From: Limisphaerales bacterium
GTDB taxonomy: Bacteria > Verrucomicrobiota > Verrucomicrobiae > Limisphaerales > UBA11358
Assembly: GCA_003152145.1 (NCBI GenBank)
Contig: PLZL01000129.1
Span: 1-7,728, forward strand
Length of the DNA stretch: 7,728 bases
Direction: 5' to 3'
The position numbers and the translations under genes were made by a program. Shown piece after piece: positions 1 through 5,434 of the stretch. Under the pieces are notes generated by a model. It did not search any database, was not told where the DNA came from, and worked only from the letters and a program-made list of their open reading frames with translations. Numbering within the stretch: the first letter of the stretch is position 1; each line of letters starts with the position of its first letter.

Positions 1-1196
1 ACCTGGTTGACCCGAAGGCCGGCGGGATTACGAACCAGATTACCAAGGGCGATTGGGTGGTGCGCGGCATCAATTACATTGACGAGGCGCGCCGCCAAAT
101 CTGGTTCCTGGCCAGCGGCATGAATCCGGGACAGGACCCTTACTTCCTCCAGTATTACCGAATCAATTTCGACGGCAGCGGATTGGTCGCGCTGACGGAC
201 GGGAATGGAAATCACACGGCGCAATTTTCACCGGACCGGAAATACCTGATTGACACCTATAGCCGCGCGGACATGGCGCCGGAAAATGAACTCCGGCGCT
301 GTTCGGATGGCGTGCTGGTCTGCAAGCTCGAGGAAACCGACATCTCTGAACTGAAGACCACCGGCTGGAAACCGCCGGAGGTGTTCGTCGCCAAAGGCAG
401 GGATGGCAAGACGGACATCTGGGGAAACATTTATCGGCCGCGCAACTTTGACCCCGCCAAAAAGTATCCCGTTTTGGAGGACATTTACGCCGGCCCGCAG
501 GATTCTTACACGCCAAAATCGTTCAGCAGTTTTGATCGCTATAGCTGGTATAACGAGCACGGGTTCATTGTGGTGAAGCTGGATGGCATGGGCACCGCCA
601 ACCGCTCGAAGGCGTTCCACGACGTCTGCTGGCACGATCTCAAGGACGGCGGTTTTCCCGACCGCATTCTGTGGATCAAAGCCGCCGCCGCGAAGTATCC
701 TTACATGGACCTCGATCGGGTGGGCATCTTTGGCACTTCGTCCGGCGCCCAAAGCGCGGCTGGCGCGCTCCTGTTTCATCCGGAATTTTACAAGGTCGCC
801 GTGGCCAACAGCGGCTGCCACGACAACCGCCTGGACAAAGCCTCCTGGAACGAGCAGTGGATGGGCTATATGCCGCCGGACAAGCTGTGGAGTCACGACT
901 CGGACAATTGGTATTCCCAATCCTCGAACATTGACAACGCCTCCAAACTCAAGGGCCATCTGCTGCTAATCGCCGGTGAAATGGATTCCAACGTTCCGCC
1001 GGAATCCACGATGCGGTTTGTAGACGCGCTGATCAAGGCGAACAAGGACTTCGACATGCTGGAGGTCCCCGGTGCCAATCACGGCGCAGCCAGTTGGATC
1101 ACGCAGAGCAAAACGCACAATTTCTTCCTGCGCAACCTGCTCCATGAAGAACCAACGGACGACAATGCGTCCTCCACTGGAAACGGCTCGAATTGA
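1..1196 (+). CDS. DPP-IV-like S9 prolyl oligopeptidase family serine peptidase, C-terminal part (5' end outside window)
   Basis: This is the C-terminal part of a serine peptidase of family S9, dipeptidyl-peptidase IV type, which typically cleaves peptides after proline outside the cytoplasm. The frame is open from base 3 to the stop at 1194-1196 (397 codons); a GTG at 57 is internal, because homology with the paralogue at 5435 continues upstream of it. The first ~110 visible residues are the end of the beta-propeller (QITKGDWVVR, FSPDRKYLIDTYSR); the catalytic alpha/beta-hydrolase domain follows, with the family motif IYAGPQDS. The triad is complete: Ser in GTSSG (codon 738-740), Asp in GEMDSNVPP (984-986) and His in GANHG (1080-1082). 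By alignment with the paralogue, about 484 residues are missing, so the full protein would be ~880 aa. The C-terminus is a short acidic, Asn/Ser-rich tail. The family call is firm; dipeptidyl-peptidase activity is inferred only. Confidence 0.93.
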   Translation, partial: LVDPKAGGITNQITKGDWVVRGINYIDEARRQIWFLASGMNPGQDPYFLQYYRINFDGSGLVALTDGNGNHTAQFSPDRKYLIDTYSRADMAPENELRRCSDGVLVCKLEETDISELKTTGWKPPEVFVAKGRDGKTDIWGNIYRPRNFDPAKKYPVLEDIYAGPQDSYTPKSFSSFDRYSWYNEHGFIVVKLDGMGTANRSKAFHDVCWHDLKDGGFPDRILWIKAAAAKYPYMDLDRVGIFGTSSGAQSAAGALLFHPEFYKVAVANSGCHDNRLDKASWNEQWMGYMPPDKLWSHDSDNWYSQSSNIDNASKLKGHLLLIAGEMDSNVPPESTMRFVDALIKANKDFDMLEVPGANHGAASWITQSKTHNFFLRNLLHEEPTDDNASSTGNGSN

Positions 1197-1214
1197 CGAC
1201 AAACCAATCCAATC

Positions 1215-2312
1215 ATGAATCGCAGCCATTCTGACAGGATGATGATTATTTGCCTGCTCCTGCTGGCGCTCGCGATTGGCGCGGCGGGGTCGCAGGCGAC
1301 GAACTATCCCGCGCCAACGGTCGGTGATTACACGATTCATGATTTCCACTTCCGCGATGGTGAATTGTTGCCGGAAGTCCATATGCAATACCTCACCTTC
1401 GGCCAGCCGCAGCGTGACAAGCAGGGCGTCGTCCGCAATGCCATACTGATTCTGCACGGCACGACCGGCAGCAGCGCCCAGTTTTTGCGCCCCGAATTCG
1501 CCGATGAACTTTACGGGCCGGGCCAGCCTCTCGACGTGACGCGCTATTACCTAATCATCCCGGACAACCTCGGCCACGGACATTCCAGCAAGCCGAGCGA
1601 CGGATTGCGCGCGAAATTTCCGAACTACGGCTACCGCGACATGATTGAGGCGCAGTATCGGCTGCTGACGGAGGGCTTGAAGGTGAATCATCTGCGGTTG
1701 GTCATGGGCACTTCGATGGGCGGAATGCACACGTGGGTGTGGGGCGAGGTCCATCCCGATTTCATGGACGCACTCATGCCGCTGGCTAGTCTGCCCACGC
1801 AAATCTCCGGCCGTAACCGTGTCTGGCGGCGCATCGTGATTGATGCGATTCGCGGCGCGCCGGATTGGCAGGATGGCAATTACGCGCAGCAACCCTACGG
1901 TCTGAAAATCGCCGCCGAAACGCTTTATTTCATGGGCAGCAATCCGGCCATTCAGGCGCGGCAATTTCCCACGCTCGAAAAAATGGACGCGGGATTAAAT
2001 GCCTATGTCGCGAGCTTCTCAACGAATCATGACGCGAACGATGTGCTTTACGCGCTGGAAGCATCGCGCGATTACGACCCCGGACCCGATCTTGAAAAAA
2101 TCACCGTCCCGCTGCTGGCGATCAATTCCGCCGATGATTTGATCAATCCGCCGGACCCAGGGATTCTCGAACGCGAAATCAAACGCGTGAAGCATGGCAA
2201 GGCCATCGTGCTGCCCGAAACCGATCAAACCGTCGGGCATGGCAGCCACACCAAGGCCGTGCTGTGGAAAAAATATCTGGTCCGGCTGTTGCACAAAACG
2301 GAGAGGAAATGA
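1215..2312 (+). CDS. exported alpha/beta hydrolase, homoserine O-acetyltransferase (MetX)-like superfamily
   Basis: The 365-aa protein has an alpha/beta-hydrolase fold of the homoserine O-acetyltransferase type. Residues 1-29 form a signal peptide: a basic start, the hydrophobic stretch IICLLLLALAIGAAG, and likely cleavage after SQA. An HGTTGSS oxyanion-region motif lies near residue 81. The nucleophile elbow GTSMGGMHTW places catalytic Ser at 167, and the run SMGGM is the MetX hallmark. Asp307 in NSADDLINPP and His342 in VGHGSH complete the triad (His345 is an alternative). MetX itself is a cytoplasmic methionine-pathway enzyme, so an exported copy among secreted hydrolases is more likely an esterase or acyltransferase of unknown substrate. 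The ATG at 1215 is chosen because it gives the signal peptide its charged n-region; ATGs at 1239/1242 would remove it. No Shine-Dalgarno is visible. The gene starts 18 bases after the upstream peptidase stop and ends 7 bases before the isomerase. Confidence 0.88.
   Translation: MNRSHSDRMMIICLLLLALAIGAAGSQATNYPAPTVGDYTIHDFHFRDGELLPEVHMQYLTFGQPQRDKQGVVRNAILILHGTTGSSAQFLRPEFADELYGPGQPLDVTRYYLIIPDNLGHGHSSKPSDGLRAKFPNYGYRDMIEAQYRLLTEGLKVNHLRLVMGTSMGGMHTWVWGEVHPDFMDALMPLASLPTQISGRNRVWRRIVIDAIRGAPDWQDGNYAQQPYGLKIAAETLYFMGSNPAIQARQFPTLEKMDAGLNAYVASFSTNHDANDVLYALEASRDYDPGPDLEKITVPLLAINSADDLINPPDPGILEREIKRVKHGKAIVLPETDQTVGHGSHTKAVLWKKYLVRLLHKTERK
2302..2308 (+). promoter_or_regulatory. possible ribosome binding site for the peptidyl-prolyl isomerase gene
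   Basis: The purine run AGAGGAA overlaps the end of the upstream hydrolase gene. It sits 11-13 bases before the ATG at 2320, somewhat farther than ideal. It is the only Shine-Dalgarno-like sequence before any of the four gene starts in this window, and it supports 2320 over the much earlier in-frame start at 2194. Confidence 0.4.
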
Positions 2313-2319
2313 ACGTTCG

Positions 2320-3012
2320 ATGAATTCCGGCTTGAAATTATTCAGCCTTCTCGCCGGCGCGATTTTTCTGTCTTCATGTGCGGCCACCCCCCATCCGCAG
2401 TCGGTTCCTTCCGCATGGTTGCTCAATCCAGATGGGCCGGAAATGAACCGTCGCGCGCCGGAGGTTTTTGACGTTCGTCTCGAAACCAGCAAGGGCGTGA
2501 TTGCGATAGAGGTTCATCGTGACTGGTCGCCGCTAGGCGCGGACCGTTTTTATAATCTGGTTCGCGCCGGCTACTATGATGATTCGTATTTTCCCCGGGT
2601 TACCAAAGGAAAATGGGCCCAGTTCGGCATCAATGGCGATCCAAAAATCTCCAACGTTTGGCGGTCGCAAACTATTCCCGACGATCCGCGGCGCGAGTCG
2701 AACGTGCGCGGAACTGTCGCCTTTGCCTTTGCCATTCCAAATGGGAGGACGACACAAGTGTTCATCAACCTGCGGGACAATTCCGCGACGCATGACTCCG
2801 AACCGTTCGTGCCGTTTGGAAAGATAACCACGGGAATGGACGTGGCGGACGCCCTGAATTCGGAATATGGAGAGACGGCGGGAAGCGGAATTCGTTCCGG
2901 CAAACAGGGGCCGATCTTTGAAAATGGAAATGTTTGGCTTGAACACAATTTCCCGCGGCTGGATTATATCCGGCGGGCAACCATCACTAAACCACCTGTC
3001 GCCAACGAATGA
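2320..3012 (+). CDS. cyclophilin-type peptidyl-prolyl cis-trans isomerase, predicted lipoprotein
   Basis: A 230-aa cyclophilin that would catalyse cis/trans isomerisation of X-Pro bonds. Residues 1-20 (MNSGLKLFSLLAGAIFLSSC) are a lipoprotein signal with lipobox LSSC, so it is probably lipid-anchored at Cys20 in an outer or inner membrane. This signal fixes the start at 2320; an in-frame start at 2194 would bury it inside the upstream gene. The cyclophilin domain spans ~51-185. Arg93 in YFPRV matches the catalytic Arg of the FHR motif; Gln101 and Gly-Asp in QFGINGDP, and Gln146/Phe148 in TTQVFIN, match substrate-pocket positions. The Trp that confers cyclosporin sensitivity in human CypA is absent (the region reads RDNSATHD). 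FGKITTGMDVADAL is the usual closing motif. The stop overlaps the next gene's start in ATGA, implying coupled translation. Its role may be folding of exported enzymes, or making prolyl bonds accessible to the peptidases. Confidence 0.92.
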   Translation: MNSGLKLFSLLAGAIFLSSCAATPHPQSVPSAWLLNPDGPEMNRRAPEVFDVRLETSKGVIAIEVHRDWSPLGADRFYNLVRAGYYDDSYFPRVTKGKWAQFGINGDPKISNVWRSQTIPDDPRRESNVRGTVAFAFAIPNGRTTQVFINLRDNSATHDSEPFVPFGKITTGMDVADALNSEYGETAGSGIRSGKQGPIFENGNVWLEHNFPRLDYIRRATITKPPVANE

Positions 3013-5420
3013 TGAAATCACACATACTTTTTAACCGGAACGATGCCGTGGGTTTTGGGAGCGCCGGCCGCTGGGCGGCTGTGTTTGGCGGCCCGCCAAA
3101 CACTTCGTCAATCCATTTGATTTCTCACAATGGCGTGACAGCGGAATGCGTAAACGAGGTTTTCGGCGTGCCGCCGAAAACTGCACGCGGGCCGCGTGCG
3201 CTCCCCGTCGCCGTGGCGCTGTTCTGTTTCCTGGCTTGCCCGGCGGCCAAAGCCGACTCGCGCATTCAGTTCAGTGGAGTGCCGGTTGAATTGACGATCA
3301 GCCAGGTGAGCGAGCGCACGCTGCGCGTAGAATTGTCGCCGCTGGATGAGCACGGTAAACCGCAAACGGAACCGCCCTCGCTCGGCCTCGTCCCGTTTTC
3401 AAAAACCGAGAAGCTGCGCTTGCGCGAACTGGCCGGCGAAAAGTATCTTCGTGTCGGCCAACTTCGGGTGACCATCAAACCGCAGCCGCTCACAATAATC
3501 GTGCGCCGCGCGGACGGAACGCCCGTGCAGCAGATCACGTTTGACAATGCGGGTGGCACGAACTTCATCGCGTTTCAAACCGCCGCACCCGTGCTGGGTC
3601 TGGGCGAAGGCGGACCGCAGTTTGATCGCCGCGGAGAATTTTATTCCACGCGGAATGGCGAAGGCGTGCCGTTACTGGCAACGGATGGGGCAAGAATCCC
3701 GGTTCCGTTTGTCATTGGCGCGGATGGGTGGGCGTTGTTCCTGTCTGAACCTCGTGGAGCATTTGATTTGCGTGGAGCGCAAGGTGTATTTCATCCGCAA
3801 CCGGGCGCGACCTCCGGCCGGGCCGATGTGTTCGTGGTGGACGCGCGAGCGCCGACAGACGCGATGCGCGAGTTCGTGCGGCTGACGGGTGCGCCGGCCA
3901 TGCCGCGGAAATGGGCGCTCGGCTACATGCAGTCGCACCGCACGCTTTCCACGGAAGCGGACATTCTGGCCGAGGCGCGCACGTTCCGGGAAAAACAGTT
4001 GCCGTGCGACACGTTTATTTTTCTGGGCACGGGCTTTTGCCCGGCGGGCTGGAACCTCGGACATGACTCATTCCAATTCAACACCAACGTCTTCGTTCAC
4101 GACGCGGCCACCGTGATCCAGGAACTGCACGCGGACAATTTGCACGTGGTGCTGCACGTCGTGCCGCTGGAGCGGAAGTATTCGGCGCTCCACGGTCAGA
4201 TTCCGCCCGCGCCGGGCGAGCAGTTGGATGATCAGGACATCGGAGTTTATTGGGCGCGGCATCGTGAGTTGTTCGCTGACGGCGTGGACGGCTGGTGGCC
4301 GGACGAAGGCGACTGGCTCAATGTGCCGAGCGTGCTGGCGCGGCACCGGATGTATTACGAGGGGCCGCTGGCTGACCGGCCAAACATCCGCCCGTGGGAT
4401 TTGCAGCGCAACGGTTATGCGGGCATCGCGCGTTACGGCGGCTGGATTTGGTCGGGCGACATCAGTTCAAGCTGGAAAACGCTGGCGGCACAAGTCGCTG
4501 TGGGGCTGAATTCTTCCTTGAGCGTGTCGCCGTTCTGGGGCACTGACATCGGGGGTTTTTTCCCGAGCCGGGACAATGAATACACCGGCGAGCTTTACGC
4601 CCGCTGGTTTGAATTTGCCGCGTTCTGTCCGTTGTTCCGTTCTCATGGCCGCACCTGGCATTTGCATGAGCCTTGGGGATGGGACACCGGCGAAACCGGT
4701 CCGGTCGAATCGCGGCCAACTCCCGATCCGTCCGAGCTGCACAACGCGGCGGTCGAGCCGATCTGCCAGAAATATCTCAACCTGCGCTATCAACTCATGC
4801 CTTACACTTACACCATCACCCGTGAATCGCATGACACCGGGCTGCCGTTGATGCGCGCGTTGTGGCTGCATTATCAGAATGATCCCGAAGCCGCGAAACT
4901 CGGCGACGAGTATCTTTGGGGCCGGAATTTGCTCATTGCGCCGGTTGTGGAAAAAGCCGCGCAGTCCCGGCGCGTTTATTTGCCGACGGGCGATTGGTTT
5001 GACTGGTGGACTGGTGAAAAAACTTCCGGCGGGGAATGGATTGAGCGTCCCGTGGATTTGGCGACCATGCCAATTTACGTCCGGGCCGGCGCAATTATTC
5101 CGCTCGATCCGGTCCGGCAATACGTCGCGCAGCCCGTGTCTGAACCGACGACGTTGCGGGTGTATCCCGGCGCGGACGGCGCGTTCACGCTTTACGATGA
5201 CGACGGCCAGAGTCTTGGCTATCTTCGCGGCGCGGATCCGACGGCGGTTTGGATTCGCTTTCGCTGGAACGACAAGACGCGGCGGCTCACTATCGAGCCT
5301 GATCCTCAAATGAAGAAATGGCCCGGCGGCGCGCGAATTTTCCAGGCGCAACTCGTCGGCAGCGGCGCCGAACCCAAACGGATTGAATTCCGCGGCGTGT
5401 CAGTGTCGGTGAAACTGTGA
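3009..5420 (+). CDS. glycoside hydrolase family 31 alpha-glycosidase, exported, with DUF5110-like C-terminus
   Basis: An 803-aa retaining alpha-glycosidase of family GH31 (alpha-glucosidase, alpha-xylosidase or similar; substrate not resolvable from sequence). After the N-terminus come a mutarotase-like beta domain (~85-275; GLGEGGPQFDRRG), the catalytic TIM barrel (~295-605), a beta domain (~612-700; LWGRNLLIAPV, VRAGAIIPL) and a DUF5110-like domain (~713-765; GAFTLYDDDG). Nucleophile Asp432 lies in GWWPDEGD and acid/base Asp484 in WSGD; WGTDIGGF and FRSHG are further family motifs. The signal peptide is unusually placed: its core (VAVALFCFLACPAAKA, 67-82) lies behind ~50 residues encoded by the palindromic element at 3057-3205. 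ATG codons at 3009 and 3012 are the only good starts; a GTG at 3213 would leave no charged n-region. The start overlaps the isomerase stop by 4 bases, with no Shine-Dalgarno. The family call is firm; whether export still works is open. Confidence 0.93.
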   Translation: MMKSHILFNRNDAVGFGSAGRWAAVFGGPPNTSSIHLISHNGVTAECVNEVFGVPPKTARGPRALPVAVALFCFLACPAAKADSRIQFSGVPVELTISQVSERTLRVELSPLDEHGKPQTEPPSLGLVPFSKTEKLRLRELAGEKYLRVGQLRVTIKPQPLTIIVRRADGTPVQQITFDNAGGTNFIAFQTAAPVLGLGEGGPQFDRRGEFYSTRNGEGVPLLATDGARIPVPFVIGADGWALFLSEPRGAFDLRGAQGVFHPQPGATSGRADVFVVDARAPTDAMREFVRLTGAPAMPRKWALGYMQSHRTLSTEADILAEARTFREKQLPCDTFIFLGTGFCPAGWNLGHDSFQFNTNVFVHDAATVIQELHADNLHVVLHVVPLERKYSALHGQIPPAPGEQLDDQDIGVYWARHRELFADGVDGWWPDEGDWLNVPSVLARHRMYYEGPLADRPNIRPWDLQRNGYAGIARYGGWIWSGDISSSWKTLAAQVAVGLNSSLSVSPFWGTDIGGFFPSRDNEYTGELYARWFEFAAFCPLFRSHGRTWHLHEPWGWDTGETGPVESRPTPDPSELHNAAVEPICQKYLNLRYQLMPYTYTITRESHDTGLPLMRALWLHYQNDPEAAKLGDEYLWGRNLLIAPVVEKAAQSRRVYLPTGDWFDWWTGEKTSGGEWIERPVDLATMPIYVRAGAIIPLDPVRQYVAQPVSEPTTLRVYPGADGAFTLYDDDGQSLGYLRGADPTAVWIRFRWNDKTRRLTIEPDPQMKKWPGGARIFQAQLVGSGAEPKRIEFRGVSVSVKL
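3045..3051. repeat. left copy of possible 7-base target-site duplication
   Basis: GCCGTGG occurs here and again at 3210-3216, bracketing the palindromic element. Both copies start on a codon boundary of the GH31 gene (Ala-Val). A 7-base match in GC-rich sequence can be chance, and the copies do not abut the GGGAGCGC ends exactly (5 and 4 bases away), so this is tentative. Confidence 0.3.
3081..3103. repeat. perfect 23-base palindrome, left half of the element
   Basis: Arm GTGTTTGGCGG (3081-3091), one central base, and arm CCGCCAAACAC (3093-3103). All 11 pairs are perfect. In RNA it would form a strong GC-rich hairpin about 75 bases after the GH31 start codon. Confidence 0.9.
3159..3181. repeat. 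23-base palindrome, right half of the element
   Basis: Arm GTTTTCGGCG (3159-3168), loop TGC, and arm CGCCGAAAAC (3172-3181). All 10 pairs are perfect. Compared in inverted orientation with 3081-3103, it differs at two paired positions where both partners changed together: G-C at 3083/3101 against T-A at 3161/3179, and T-A at 3086/3098 against C-G at 3164/3176. This indicates selection for, or copying of, the palindromic structure. No T-tract follows, so it is not a typical terminator. Confidence 0.9.
3210..3216. repeat. right copy of possible 7-base target-site duplication
   Basis: Second GCCGTGG, 165 bases from the first, which is a multiple of three. If the two are a duplication, the empty site would encode MMKSHILFNRNDAV followed directly by ALFCFLACPAAKA, a well-formed signal peptide. 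Confidence 0.3.
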
Positions 5421-5434
5421 CCGCAAAATTTATT

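Larger units (their letters stand above)
3057..3205. mobile_element. 149-base symmetric palindromic element (MITE- or REP/BIME-like) within the GH31 signal peptide
   Basis: The element begins with GGGAGCGC and ends with its reverse complement GCGCTCCC. Its layout is exactly symmetric: 24 bases, a 23-base palindrome, a 55-base centre, a 23-base palindrome, 24 bases. The two halves are diverged inverted copies of each other: the outer 24 bases match at 15 positions and the palindromes at 18 of 23. It encodes no protein of its own, as expected for a non-autonomous miniature element or intergenic repeat. Read in the GH31 frame it adds ~50 residues (17-66: motifs VFGGPPNTSS and VFGVPPKTARG) with no stop codon. 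Joining the flanks (3009-3056 to 3207 onward) stays in frame and gives a normal signal peptide. No transposase is present in the window. Whether other copies exist cannot be seen here. Confidence 0.7.

Noticed and set aside
57..1196. GTG at 57 as the start of the first peptidase
   Set aside because: The frame is open to base 3, and homology to residues 485-502 of the downstream paralogue covers the codons before 57, so the gene begins outside the window.
1215..2312. Naming the hydrolase metX
   Set aside because: The signal peptide and the secreted-enzyme neighbourhood argue against a role in methionine synthesis; only the superfamily is supported.
2194..3012. Longer isomerase gene starting at 2194
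   Set aside because: The extra 42 codons are the out-of-frame shadow of the hydrolase gene's 3' end; the lipoprotein signal begins at 2320.
3159..3181. Hairpin as a rho-independent terminator between the isomerase and glycosidase genes
   Set aside because: No T-tract follows, it lies within the open GH31 frame, and an inverted counterpart sits symmetrically at 3081-3103, which fits a palindromic element better.
4467..5351. 294-codon open frame on the minus strand
   Set aside because: It is fully antisense to the conserved C-terminal half of the GH31 gene and rich in Arg/Pro/Ala without recognisable motifs; it is a by-product of GC-rich codon use.
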